A stretch of 64,000 nucleotides of DNA from AC-49 sp963817035 (GTDB taxonomy: Bacteria > Actinomycetota > Thermoleophilia > Solirubrobacterales > Solirubrobacteraceae): assembly GCA_963817035.1 (NCBI GenBank), contig CAWFMM010000004.1, positions 496,001 through 560,000 of the forward strand, given 5' to 3'. Under the pieces are notes generated by a model. It did no database searches, was not told the origin of the DNA, and was given only the letters and a program-made list of their open reading frames with translations. This document shows positions 16,383 through 27,186 of this stretch, piece after piece. A program made the translations under genes and the position numbers. Position 1 is the first letter of the stretch, and every line of letters begins with the position of its first letter.

Positions 16383-17012
16383 CTACGCAGGCGTCGCGTC
16401 GAGCGAGTGCCACAGCAGCCGGCAGGCGACCGAACGCCACGGCCGCCACGGCTCGGCCATCTCGGTCATCTGCGCCGGCGAGGGCAGCGCATCCATGGAC
16501 CACGCGACCTGGATCGCGCGGCGCACGCCGAGATCGCCGACCGCCAGAACATCGGGTCGCTCGAGCTGGAACATCAGGAACATGTGCGCGCTCCACTCGC
16601 CGATGCCCTTGACCGCGATGAGCTCGGCGAGCGCCTCTGCGTCGGACAACGCCTCGAGCCGGTCGAGCTCCAGCTCGCCGCTCAGGACGTGCTCGGCCAG
16701 CGACCTCAGATAGACGGTCTTGGCCCGCGACAACCCGGCCGCCGGCCGCAGCACCTCGGGATCGGAGTCGAGGATCTCCTGCGGCGTCGGTGCCCGGCCC
16801 CCGAACTGCCCGGTCAGTCGCCCGTAGATCGTCCGCGCCGCGGCGACCGACAGCTGCTGGCCGACGATCGTGCGCACGAGTGCGCCGTAGTGGTCGGCTA
16901 CGTCGGGCCGGTCGGCACCGCCGGGCGGCGGTCCGTACTCGTCGAGGAGTCGCGCGAGCATCGGATCAGCATCGCGCAGGTGCTTGAGCGATCGGGGCGG
17001 GATCCGCCTCAC
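16383..17012 (-). CDS. HhH-GPD DNA glycosylase, AlkA-like (3-methyladenine glycosylase II)
   Basis: A 209-residue base-excision enzyme. The helix-hairpin-helix is AELIAVKGIGEWSAHMFLMF and the GPD-type catalytic Asp sits just after it in RPDVLAVGDLGVRRAI. DHYGALVRTIVGQQLSVAAARTIYGRL is the typical entry helix pair. It removes alkylated purines from DNA. The GTG at 17012 overlaps the stop of the HemQ gene by 4 bp; a longer frame to 17078 is arginine-rich and unlikely. A second AlkA-type gene lies at 30138-30992. The 278 bp downstream (16105-16382) hold no gene I can support. Confidence 0.88.
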   Translation of the reverse strand: MRRIPPRSLKHLRDADPMLARLLDEYGPPPGGADRPDVADHYGALVRTIVGQQLSVAAARTIYGRLTGQFGGRAPTPQEILDSDPEVLRPAAGLSRAKTVYLRSLAEHVLSGELELDRLEALSDAEALAELIAVKGIGEWSAHMFLMFQLERPDVLAVGDLGVRRAIQVAWSMDALPSPAQMTEMAEPWRPWRSVACRLLWHSLDATPA

Positions 17013-17689
17013 AGAGACGCGGCGATCACGGCGCCGTCGAGCGCGTTGACCGCGCGCTCCAGCGACGAGGCGATACACGTGAAGCTCGGCGTGTCGCGCA
17101 GCGTGAACGACGACGACTCGGTCGTGCGTAGCTTCTGCACGAGGTCCAGGAACGCGCCGACGTCATCGGTGTCGAACGCGACGACGAACTCCTGGTCATC
17201 GAGGCCGAAGCAGTAGGTCGTGTGGTTGTCGACCTGCGGGTACTCGCGCCCGACCTTGATGTGCTCCTGCATGATCCGCCAGCGCTCGTCGGCCGGCGTC
17301 GCGTACCACGTGCGCGTCTTGACGAACGGATAGACGAACAGGTACTTGCCACGGAACGGGCGCGGGACCGAGCGTTGCTCGTCGGAGTACTCCGAGCCCT
17401 TGCGCATCCCCAGGAACGAGTAGGGCTGCGTCGCCCACTTCGCCAGACCGCTCTGGCCGAGCACGACGTGAAACTCGTGGATGCGATCGAGGTTCTCGCA
17501 TTCGGCCACGAGCATCAGGTCGGCGTCGCCACGCGTGCCGACCAGCGAGAACGCCTGAAGCAGGTGATCCTGCGCAAAGTCCTCGCATGCCGCGAGAAAC
17601 TCGCGCTTGCCCTCCGCACGATCGGCGTCGGGCAACCGGCGCCAAGCAGGATCGACCTTCAGGAAGGTGTATTTGACGAAGTGCCGCAT
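17009..17689 (-). CDS. hemQ: Chlorite-dismutase-family protein, probable coproheme decarboxylase HemQ
   Basis: A 226-residue chlorite-dismutase-fold protein of the actinobacterial HemQ type: RHFVKYTFLKVDPAWRRL, SLVGTRGDADLMLV, YLFVYPFVKTRTWYATP, RWRIMQEHIKVGREYPQVDNHTTYCFGLDDQEFVVAFD and LVQKLRTTESSSFTLRDTP. The GLDDQEFVVAFD stretch is highly typical. HemQ turns coproheme III into heme b at the end of the coproporphyrin-dependent pathway of Gram-positives. Its gene is upstream of the glycosylase (GTGA overlap) and divergent from the membrane protein at 17717. Confidence 0.88.
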   Translation of the reverse strand: MRHFVKYTFLKVDPAWRRLPDADRAEGKREFLAACEDFAQDHLLQAFSLVGTRGDADLMLVAECENLDRIHEFHVVLGQSGLAKWATQPYSFLGMRKGSEYSDEQRSVPRPFRGKYLFVYPFVKTRTWYATPADERWRIMQEHIKVGREYPQVDNHTTYCFGLDDQEFVVAFDTDDVGAFLDLVQKLRTTESSSFTLRDTPSFTCIASSLERAVNALDGAVIAASL

Positions 17690-17716
17690 CAGCGACTGAC
17701 AAGTATGGTGGATCCC

Positions 17717-19750
17717 GTGATCCGGCCCCGCCTCGCCGGCGCGGCCGGCGCGCTGGTCGTCGCCTTCCTGCTCACGTCGTCGACCGCTGCAACGGCGGCC
17801 ACGCATCGTGCGACCTCGGCGACCCCTGGGCGGCCGACCGTCGTCCTCGCCTTCCTGCCGGTCCCGCCGACGCCGCCCCCGGGCAGCGCACAGCGCAGCG
17901 CGTTCGTCCCGCCCAACGTGCTCGACCAGCTCAACCAGCGCAAGCAGCTCGCGCTCGGGCTGCTCGGCGCGACCCAGGGCCGCTACGGCAACACCCAGGC
18001 GCTGCTCGACATCGGCCAGGGCACCCGCGTCAGCGCCGCCACCTACTCGAGCCAGGACCCGCCGAGCTTCCTCTCGTTCTATGCCCAGAACGAGAAGACC
18101 GCGCTGTTCGCCGGCTGGATGGACGTGCTCGACCGCGCCGCCGCCGCGCCCGCCGACGTCGTCCCCGGGCTGCTCGGGTCGCGCGTTCCGGGCGGCACCG
18201 CATACGCCGGGGTCGCCGCGCGCGATCAGGTCGAGGCGCTGGCCGCGGTCAATCGACGCGGCCGCATCACGCTGTACTCGATCGGCCCGTCGTCGACGCT
18301 CGCCGACCGCACGATGAGACTGCTCGAGCACCGGCGCTTCGTCGTCGTCGGCCTGCCGAGCGGCGTCCGCGGCGGCCACGTCCTCGACAGCCTGCTCGAA
18401 CGGCGCCACCCCAACGAGCTGCTGATCGTCATGCAGAGCCCGCCGGCCCTACGCGCCCCGCAACTGCTGCCGATCGGGATCGCCGGGCTCGGTCCCGCCC
18501 GCGAGCTGACCTCGATCAGCACGCACCTGGCCGGAGTCGTGGCCGGGATCGACATCGCCCCGACGGTGCTGAAGTGGCTCCACGAGCCGGTGCCGCTCGC
18601 GATGAAGGGCCAGCCGATCCGGATCACCGGCACCCGTGACGAGGAGGGGCTGCTGCGCCTCGCCGGTCGCCTCAAGGTCGTCGACGGCCGGCGCTTCCCG
18701 CTGCTGGAGACCGTCCTCGGCGCGTGGTTGCTGCTGCTCTTGCTTCTCGGCGTGATCTGGGATCGCCGCGGCGTCCGGCGCGCGATGCGGATCGGCGGGC
18801 TGGCGATGCTGTGGCTGCTCGCGCTGCTGCTCGTCACCGCAGCGCTGCAACCGTCCAAGGGCGCCGAGGTCGCCTACGTCGTGCTCGGCGCGCTGCTCCT
18901 CGGGGCGCTGACCGATCGGCTCGTCCCGTGGCCGCGCGGGCCCTTGATCCCGACCGCCGTGACCGTCATCGCCTACATCGTCGACCTGGCGCTGCACTCG
19001 CACCTGATCGTGCGCTCGGTGCTCGGCCCCAACCCGCGCTTCGGCTCGCGCTACTACGGGATCGGCAACGAGCTCGAAGCGGTGCTGCCGGTGCTGCTGT
19101 TCGTCGGGATCGCCGCATTCCTCGGAACACGGGAACGCTCACGCGGCGCGGCGGCGGTGTTCGCGGTCTGCGGGCTCGTGCTCGGCGTCGCGTTCGGCTC
19201 GGCGCGGCTGGGCGCCGACGTCGGCGGCGTGATCACCGTCGGCGCGGGCGCCGCGGTCGCGACCCTGGTCATGCTCCCCGGCCGAATCGGCTGGCGCGGC
19301 GTACTGATCATCGTCCTCACCCCGATCCTCGCCGTGTTCGCGCTCGCCGCGCTGGACCTCGCGACCGGCGGCAACGGCCACTTCACCCGCACCGTCCTGC
19401 ACGCCCACGGCGACAACGCGATCACCGACATCGTCGTGCGCCGCTTCCATCTCGCGTTCAACGTGCTTGGGCGCGGGCTGATGCCGTTCGCAACCGCGAT
19501 CGCCGTGCTCGCGCTGGCCTACGCGATCCGTTTTCGCGCCCGTCTGCTCGCCCCGATCGCCGGCCGCCCGGCATGGACCGCGGCGTTCTGCGGGGCGATC
19601 GCCTCCGGGGTCGCGGGGTCGCTGGGTAACGACTCGGGACCCGAACTGTTGGTCATCGCGACGTTCGCGATGGCGGTCACCCTCGCCTACATCCGCGGCG
19701 ATCCTCGGCTGGCAACAGTTCCGACACAGCCCCGGGGGCCGGCCAGCTAG
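17717..19750 (+). CDS. Large membrane protein with extracytoplasmic N-terminal domain
   Basis: A 677-residue protein: an N-terminal signal or anchor (LAGAAGALVVAFLLTSSTAATAA), about 330 residues of soluble domain that recalls the alkaline-phosphatase-like fold (ARDQVEALAAVNRRGRITLYSIGPSS; ELLIVMQSPP; TSISTHLAGVVAGIDIAPTVLKWL), then about ten membrane helices from residue 330 on. The GTG at 17717 is preferred because TATGGT (17704-17709) lies 7 nt upstream; an ATG at 17705 is in frame. Its stop codon TAG is part of the -10 hexamer of the next gene. Similar proteins sit beside envelope glycosyltransferase genes; the reaction is unknown. Confidence 0.7.
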   Translation: MIRPRLAGAAGALVVAFLLTSSTAATAATHRATSATPGRPTVVLAFLPVPPTPPPGSAQRSAFVPPNVLDQLNQRKQLALGLLGATQGRYGNTQALLDIGQGTRVSAATYSSQDPPSFLSFYAQNEKTALFAGWMDVLDRAAAAPADVVPGLLGSRVPGGTAYAGVAARDQVEALAAVNRRGRITLYSIGPSSTLADRTMRLLEHRRFVVVGLPSGVRGGHVLDSLLERRHPNELLIVMQSPPALRAPQLLPIGIAGLGPARELTSISTHLAGVVAGIDIAPTVLKWLHEPVPLAMKGQPIRITGTRDEEGLLRLAGRLKVVDGRRFPLLETVLGAWLLLLLLLGVIWDRRGVRRAMRIGGLAMLWLLALLLVTAALQPSKGAEVAYVVLGALLLGALTDRLVPWPRGPLIPTAVTVIAYIVDLALHSHLIVRSVLGPNPRFGSRYYGIGNELEAVLPVLLFVGIAAFLGTRERSRGAAAVFAVCGLVLGVAFGSARLGADVGGVITVGAGAAVATLVMLPGRIGWRGVLIIVLTPILAVFALAALDLATGGNGHFTRTVLHAHGDNAITDIVVRRFHLAFNVLGRGLMPFATAIAVLALAYAIRFRARLLAPIAGRPAWTAAFCGAIASGVAGSLGNDSGPELLVIATFAMAVTLAYIRGDPRLATVPTQPRGPAS

Positions 19751-19760
19751 ACTGACGGCC

Positions 19761-22091
19761 ATGCGCATCGCGCTCGTTTCGCCCTATTCGTGGACCTACC
19801 CGGGCGGGGTGACGCGGCACATCGAATCGCTGGCCGGGCAGTTCACGGAGGCCGGCCATCACGTCCGTGTGCTCGCCCCGTATGACCCGCCCGACCGGAT
19901 GTCGGCGCGGTTGCATCGCGGTGCGCGGCCCCACGAGCGCGAGCTTCCCGAATGGCTGGTGCCGCTGGGGCGCACGATCGGCATCCCGGCCAACGGCGCC
20001 AGCTCGAACGTTCCGTATGGTCCGTCGTCGGTCACCCAGATGCGCCGCGTGCTGCGCGAGGGCGAGTTCGACGTCGTCCACATCCACGAGCCGCCGGCCG
20101 CTCCGCTGGCCTGGGATGCGGTCTGCTCGACCGACGTGCCGCTCGTCGGGACGTTCCATTGCTACTCGACGAACACGATCACCAACAACATCGCCAACCT
20201 GATGGGCGCGCGGCGGCGGTTCAACCATCTTCATGTGCGGATCGCGGTCAGCGAAGCGGCCGCGTGGACCGGACAGCGGTTCTACGGCGGCCACTACCGG
20301 ATCGTCCCCAACGGCGTTGAGCTGCCCGTGCAGGCTCCGGAGATCCACGTTGGCGCCGACGGCGAGCTGCACATCGTCTTCGTCGGTCAGAATGTCGAGC
20401 GCAAGGGCCTGCCGATCTTGCTGCGCGCCTTCGAGGCGCTGCGCGAGCATGTCCCCGCGCGGCTGACCGTGATCGGCGCCGAGCGCGCCGACATCGACGC
20501 GCTGGTCTCCGACGATCGTGGGATCGAGGTCCTCGGCCGGATCGACGACGACGCCAAGCACGCGGCGATCGCCGCGGCCGACCTGCTGTGCGCGCCGTCG
20601 CTCGGCGGCGAGAGCTTCGGCATGGTCCTGACCGAGGCGTTCGCCTACGGCAAGCCCGTCGTCGCCTCAGCGATCCCCGGCTACACCGACGTCGTCCGCG
20701 ACGGCGTCGATGGCGTCCTCGTCCCGCGCGGCGACGTCACCGCGCTGGCCCAGGCACTGCTCGACCTCGCGCACGAGCCGGAGCGTCGCGCGCAGCTCGC
20801 CGCTTCAGCCGTCCAGCGCGCCGAGCGCTACGCCTGGCCGCAGGTCGCGCGCGAGGTGCTCAACGCCTACGAGGACGCGATCGCCATTCCGCAGCCGGTG
20901 ACGCGCACCCAGCGCACCGGTGTCGCGGTCGGCCTGTTGCCCGCCGACGGACGCCCGCGCGTCCCGGCGCGCCGCATCCCGAGCATCGAGCCGGTGTCGA
21001 CCGAGCCCGCCCGCCCGCTGCGCGCGACGCTGCGCCGTGGTGCCTTCGGCGTCGCGGCGCTGGCCGGCATCGGCCTCAGCGCGCTCGCCCTGCAGCGCAT
21101 CGGCATCCACCGGATCAGCAAGACGCTTCTCGCCTCGAGCCCGACCTGGGTGCTCGTCGCGCTGGCGCTGATGTGCTCCTCGATGGTGCTGCGCGCCGCC
21201 GGCTGGCACGCGATCCTGCGCGCCGCGCTGCCGGGGGTTCGCGTGCGCTTCATCGACGCGTTCCAGGGCACGACCATCGGCGTCTTGATGTCGGCCACCT
21301 TGCCCGCCCGGCTCGGGGAACCGTCGCGTGCGCTGATCGTGTCGAGACGGCTGGGCCGCCCGCGCGAACGGCTGCCCGTCGTGCTGGGGACGCTGATCTC
21401 ACAGACGCTGCTGAACCTCGTGGCGCTGCTGATCCTCGGCACCGTGATGTTCTCGACCGTCCACTACTTCGACGGCCACCACGCCGCGCTGATCGCGTTC
21501 GCGATCGCCCCGCTGGTCATCCTCCTGCTCGTGATCGCGACGCCGACGCTGCTGCGCAGCGGCCTGCCCTCGCGCTCACGCCGGATCTCCAACGCCCTGC
21601 TGCAGATACGCAGCGCGATGACCTCGGTTCGAGACGGCCTGCGCGTCTTTCGCGACCCACGCCTCGGTGCGCTGGCAACGGTCGCCCAGCTCTCGGCATG
21701 GGGCGTGCAGTGGCTGTCGTGCTACGTGCTGCTCGTCGCACTGGGGCTCGACAGTCAGGCGGGAATCGGCGCGGCGGCGGCGGTGCTGTTCGTCGTCAAC
21801 GTGACCGCGGTGCTGCCCGCGACGCCGTCGAACCTCGGCGTCTTCCAGGCTGCCTGCGTCGCGGTGCTCACCGGCGCCTACGGCGTCAGCTCGGCCGATG
21901 CGCTGGGCTACGGGATCATCCTCCAGGCCGTCGAGATCGCGACCGCGTTCATCATGGGCGTCCCCGCGCTGTTGACCGAGGGCCTGAGCTGGGGCGATGT
22001 CCGGATGCGCGCCCTGCACTCCGCGCCGGTCAAGCTCGCTCCGCCCAAGCAGCAGCGCAGCGGCAGCGAGCGCTCGTCCATCGAAGTCTGA
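19761..22091 (+). CDS. GT4 glycosyltransferase fused to LPG-synthase-TM/UPF0104 membrane domain
   Basis: A 776-residue two-part protein. Residues 1 to about 385 form a GT-B fold glycosyltransferase close to the phosphatidylinositol mannosyltransferase PimA: IALVSPYSWTYPGGVTRHIE at the start, HIHEPPAAPLAWDA, and the donor-binding GGESFGMVLTEAFAYGKPVV with the E-x7-E pair. Residues about 415-740 hold seven or eight membrane helices of the AglD/LPG-synthase-TM family (VRFIDAFQGTTIGVLMSATLPARLGEPSRALI). A glycolipid could thus be made and moved by one polypeptide, an inference. TAGACT (19748-19753) precedes the ATG by 7 nt. Confidence 0.85.
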   Translation: MRIALVSPYSWTYPGGVTRHIESLAGQFTEAGHHVRVLAPYDPPDRMSARLHRGARPHERELPEWLVPLGRTIGIPANGASSNVPYGPSSVTQMRRVLREGEFDVVHIHEPPAAPLAWDAVCSTDVPLVGTFHCYSTNTITNNIANLMGARRRFNHLHVRIAVSEAAAWTGQRFYGGHYRIVPNGVELPVQAPEIHVGADGELHIVFVGQNVERKGLPILLRAFEALREHVPARLTVIGAERADIDALVSDDRGIEVLGRIDDDAKHAAIAAADLLCAPSLGGESFGMVLTEAFAYGKPVVASAIPGYTDVVRDGVDGVLVPRGDVTALAQALLDLAHEPERRAQLAASAVQRAERYAWPQVAREVLNAYEDAIAIPQPVTRTQRTGVAVGLLPADGRPRVPARRIPSIEPVSTEPARPLRATLRRGAFGVAALAGIGLSALALQRIGIHRISKTLLASSPTWVLVALALMCSSMVLRAAGWHAILRAALPGVRVRFIDAFQGTTIGVLMSATLPARLGEPSRALIVSRRLGRPRERLPVVLGTLISQTLLNLVALLILGTVMFSTVHYFDGHHAALIAFAIAPLVILLLVIATPTLLRSGLPSRSRRISNALLQIRSAMTSVRDGLRVFRDPRLGALATVAQLSAWGVQWLSCYVLLVALGLDSQAGIGAAAAVLFVVNVTAVLPATPSNLGVFQAACVAVLTGAYGVSSADALGYGIILQAVEIATAFIMGVPALLTEGLSWGDVRMRALHSAPVKLAPPKQQRSGSERSSIEV

Positions 22092-22211
22092 CCGCGCGCG
22101 ACTCAGTCGCAACCGTCGGAGCAGGCTGCGACGAGCAGCGCGGCGATCGTCACGTAGTCATAGACGACGCCGAAGGCAGGACTGCGCCGCCTCGACAGGG
22201 AACCCCCCAGG

Positions 22212-22460
22212 GTGGCCGACGCCTGGGTCTATCTGCTGCGCTGCCGCGACGATTCGCTGTACTGCGGCTGGACCAACGACCTCGACCGTCGGCTCGCCGC
22301 CCACGCCGGCGGCCGCGGTGCGCGCTACACCCGCAGCCGCCTCCCGGTTGCCCTCGCCGTCGCGCTGCCGATGCCCGACGCGGGGGCGGCTCGTCGTGAG
22401 GAGGCGAGGATCAAACGCCTGACCCGCGCGCAGAAGCTGGCGTTGATCGCGGCGCGTTGA
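22212..22460 (+). CDS. GIY-YIG domain protein (UPF0213-like)
   Basis: An 82-residue stand-alone GIY-YIG domain: AWVYLLRCRDDSLYCGWTND carries the two signature strands (VYLL and YCGWT), DLDRRLAAHAGGRGARYTRSRLP the catalytic Arg, and ARREEARIKRLTRAQKLALI the final helices with the conserved Glu. Such small proteins are related to the SLX1/UvrC nuclease fold; their cellular role is unsettled. GTG start. The 120 bp upstream contain nothing recognisable. Confidence 0.85.
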   Translation: MADAWVYLLRCRDDSLYCGWTNDLDRRLAAHAGGRGARYTRSRLPVALAVALPMPDAGAARREEARIKRLTRAQKLALIAAR

Positions 22461-22763
22461 GGGCGTTGGTGGCGGTTCGTTCACTGCCTGCAGAGAGGGA
22501 GTGGGGGATCGCGGTCCTCAGTGGTAGACCGTCGTTTGCCTGGGTGAGTCGTGTCGGAACGGCGAAGAAATGCCTCCGAAACGCACGTGCCCAATCCTGT
22601 AGTACCTATTGCCCCCACAATGTCGAACACGTCTGGGATCAGAGCCCGATCGGGCTCTCACCCGCCCCGGAACCACCACCCGAGCCCTCTGGCCGGGCCC
22701 GCAACGACGAGGGCCCCGCACTCGGCGGGGCCCTCGTCCAAACAGTCGCACTCGGACCGGGCG
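22461..22763. other. Intergenic region with a perfect 18-bp palindrome
   Basis: About 300 bp between the GIY-YIG gene and the convergent glutamine synthetase gene. No coding pattern is convincing on either strand. It holds an uninterrupted 18-bp palindrome AGAGCCCGATCGGGCTCT at 22641-22658 and the hairpin at 22706-22738 listed separately. Confidence 0.5.
22706..22738 (-). terminator. Strong hairpin, probable glnN terminator
   Basis: A perfect 14-bp stem (arm ACGAGGGCCCCGC plus one flanking pair) with a 5-nt loop, 26 bp beyond the stop of the glutamine synthetase gene. No long T-run follows on either strand, which is common for GC-rich actinobacterial terminators. It may also stop transcripts coming from the plus strand. 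Confidence 0.7.
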
Positions 22764-24923
<2,160 letters not shown>

Positions 24924-25143
24924 GTGCGGGATCGGTCCTCCTACGTGCGTACGGGTGCAGTCTGAAGCGTCTCAGGCGGGTTGCCGCTCCACCTTATCCC
25001 GCTGGACAAAGCTGCGTGGCGGTGTTTAGACACCCGGCGCTTCGGCATCGGAGAGCCGCGCTCCACAATGGACTTCGTACCCTCAGCAGGAGACCTCCAT
25101 ACTGGATGGTGCAACCCGCGACTGATGTTAGGAGGTCAGCGCA

Positions 25144-25512
25144 ATGAAGATGGTCACGGCCTATGTCCGCCATGAGGCGTTCGAGCCAATCCGGTTGGAG
25201 CTGCTCGAACAGGGGTGTCCGTCGCTCTCGATCAGCGAGGTCAAGGGATCGGGACGTCAGAAGGGCATCACCGAGCGCTACCGCGGCGCCGAGCTCACCA
25301 GCTACATGCGCCCCAAGGTGAAGATGGAATGCGTGGTGTCCGACCGCGACGTGCAGATGGTCGTCGACACCGTGCTCAAGCACGCTCGCACCGGCGCGGT
25401 CGGTGACGGCAAGGTGTTCGTCATGCCCGTCGAGGAGGCCTATCGTGTGCGGACCGGAGAGTCCGGCGAAGAGATCCTCCAGGCCCACGCCGACACGGCG
25501 GGGACCTCATAG
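25144..25512 (+). CDS. P-II family nitrogen regulatory protein lacking Tyr51
   Basis: A 122-residue P-II signal protein. The T-loop region reads GSGRQKGITERYRGAELTSY, then MRPKVKMECVV. Numbered from the start, Tyr46 is present but the uridylylated Tyr51 of GlnB/GlnK is Leu51, and the loop carries Tyr54 instead. The C-terminal signature is TGAVGDGKVFVMPVEEAYRVRTGE, intact for ATP/ADP binding. An AGGAGG site (25130-25135) sets the ATG. Divergent glnN and the PucR-type gene 8 bp downstream suggest it senses energy and 2-oxoglutarate status for this nitrogen module. Control by GlnD modification at residue 51 is not possible. Confidence 0.92.
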   Translation: MKMVTAYVRHEAFEPIRLELLEQGCPSLSISEVKGSGRQKGITERYRGAELTSYMRPKVKMECVVSDRDVQMVVDTVLKHARTGAVGDGKVFVMPVEEAYRVRTGESGEEILQAHADTAGTS

Positions 25513-25520
25513 CGACACAG

Positions 25521-26714
25521 ATGGCATCCACCGAACCGACCGAGCCCGAGGTTCCGCTTATCGAGCGGCTGCGCGACCTGCACCTGCGGATGGTCGACGC
25601 GGTGCTGGGTGGCGACGGCGTGGCCGAGGTCGCGCGGCTGACCGCGCAGATGACCGGCGTGCCGGTGGCGATCGTGCTGCCGCGCCTCGGCGCCGCGGCA
25701 CTGGCCCCGCCGGGGAGGGATTCCGACCTCGATGAGCTGCGCCGCTATGTCGGCGACCGCGTCAAGGATCGCCCGTTCGAGCGCCCGGCCAGCGTGGCCG
25801 AGGAGGTTCCGATCGGCCAGGGCGACGACATGGTTGGCGCCGTGCTGCTGCTGGTCTCCGATGACGAGGCCCACCCCGACGCGGGCGAGTTCCTGCACAT
25901 CGCGGCGGTCGCATGCCTGACCGAGGTCGCCGTCGAGGAGGCCAAGGAAGAGGTCGAGCAGAACGTCCGTGGCTCGTTCCTCGAGGAGCTGCGCGGCGGG
26001 CGCGAGCTCGATCCGCGTGAGGTCGTGCGGCGCGCCGGCCGGCTCGGCTGTGACCTCGCTCGTGGCGCCGTCGTCCTGTGCGCGGAGCTGACGACCGACC
26101 GCCCGCGCCATGTCGTGGCGACGATCTCGAGCGAGCACCCGGGCGCGCTGGCCCAGCACATGGAGGACCGCGTCTACGCGCTGCTGCCGGCGACCGGCGG
26201 CGACGACGCGCCTGAGCAGACACTCGCGGCGGCCCGACGCCTCGCCGACCGGCTGCGGCGCTGGGGTACGGTCGGCGTGTCGACCTTCTACTCCGACCCG
26301 GCCGAGCTGCCGCGGGCGATCCAGGAGGCCGAGCTCGTGCTCGACGTCCTGCGTCAGTCCGACGCCCCGATCGCCCAGGACATCGGCACCGGCACCTACC
26401 GCCTGCTGTTCCGAGTGCTCGCCTCGCACCCGGAGGAGGTCCGCGCGTTCTACGAGGACACCGTCGCGCCGATCGTCCGCTACGACGATCAGTACCGCAC
26501 CGATCTCGTCGGCACGCTGGAGTCCTACCTCGAGCAGAACTGCAACATGAACGCGACCGCGGCGGCGATCTACGCCCATCGCCACACCGTCGCCTACCGC
26601 CTCGATCGGGTCAAGGAGCTCACGAGCCTCGACCCGATGCTCTCCGAGGACCGCGAGCGCCTCGGCCTGGGGCTGAAGGCCTATCGCATCATCGCCCCGC
26701 GCCTGCCGAAGTAG
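25521..26714 (+). CDS. PucR/CdaR-type transcriptional regulator
   Basis: A 397-residue regulator. The C-terminal 65 residues are the PucR helix-turn-helix (TLESYLEQNCNMNATAAAIYAHRHTVAYRLDRVKELT), preceded by a GGDEF-like helical region typical of this family; the N-terminal half (about residues 15-170) looks like a GAF-type sensory domain. PucR proteins govern purine, allantoin, amino acid or sugar-acid use. The 8-bp spacing after the P-II gene makes an operon, so a nitrogen-source response is likely. The stop at 26714 is 12 bp before a -10 hexamer for the next gene. Confidence 0.85.
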   Translation: MASTEPTEPEVPLIERLRDLHLRMVDAVLGGDGVAEVARLTAQMTGVPVAIVLPRLGAAALAPPGRDSDLDELRRYVGDRVKDRPFERPASVAEEVPIGQGDDMVGAVLLLVSDDEAHPDAGEFLHIAAVACLTEVAVEEAKEEVEQNVRGSFLEELRGGRELDPREVVRRAGRLGCDLARGAVVLCAELTTDRPRHVVATISSEHPGALAQHMEDRVYALLPATGGDDAPEQTLAAARRLADRLRRWGTVGVSTFYSDPAELPRAIQEAELVLDVLRQSDAPIAQDIGTGTYRLLFRVLASHPEEVRAFYEDTVAPIVRYDDQYRTDLVGTLESYLEQNCNMNATAAAIYAHRHTVAYRLDRVKELTSLDPMLSEDRERLGLGLKAYRIIAPRLPK

Positions 26715-26739
26715 CCGCCGACGCCTACCATGTGGCGCG

Positions 26740-27186
26740 ATGACCATGGACGCGCCCGACAGCTCGACATCGCCGGCCCCTCCGCAGCGCATGCGGATCA
26801 CCGGGCTGCACCACATCACGATCATCGTGGCCGATCTGGAGCGCAGCGCCGCGTTCTACCGCGACGTGCTCGGTCTGGCGCTCGTGCGCCAGGGCTCCAA
26901 CGACGACGACCCGGACGCGCGCCACTTCTGGTTCGGCGATGCGCACGGGTCGCCGGGCACCCTCGTGTCGCTGATGGAATACCCCCAGCTCCACGAGGGC
27001 CGCGTCGGCCGCGGGACCGCCCATCACTTCGCGCTGACCGTGGACTCCGTGGCGGAGCTGGAGGCATGGCGCGAGTACCTGCGCAGCCGCGGCATCGACA
27101 CGACGGAGCTGCTCGATCGGGGTCCCTTCCAGTCGCTCTACCTGCGCGACCCCGACGGCAACATCCTCGAACTCGCCTCGCGTTAG
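26740..27186 (+). CDS. VOC superfamily protein (glyoxalase I-like)
   Basis: A 148-residue VOC protein with a short Pro/Ser-rich head, then RITGLHHITIIVADLERSAAFYRDVLGLALV with the metal-binding His, HHFALTVDSVAELEAWREYL with the second His, and FQSLYLRDPDGNILELAS with the terminal Glu. The His-His-Glu set is complete, unlike the VOC protein at 13415. It is probably an Mn/Fe-dependent lyase or extradiol-type enzyme. TACCAT (26726-26731) lies 8 nt before the ATG. It ends tail-to-tail with the mIHF gene, overlapping by 4 bp. Confidence 0.85.
   Translation: MTMDAPDSSTSPAPPQRMRITGLHHITIIVADLERSAAFYRDVLGLALVRQGSNDDDPDARHFWFGDAHGSPGTLVSLMEYPQLHEGRVGRGTAHHFALTVDSVAELEAWREYLRSRGIDTTELLDRGPFQSLYLRDPDGNILELASR

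Noticed and set aside
24924..25143. A glutamine riboswitch between glnN and the P-II gene
   Set aside because: I looked for the conserved glnA-RNA blocks on both strands and could not find them; only ribosome binding sites are clear.
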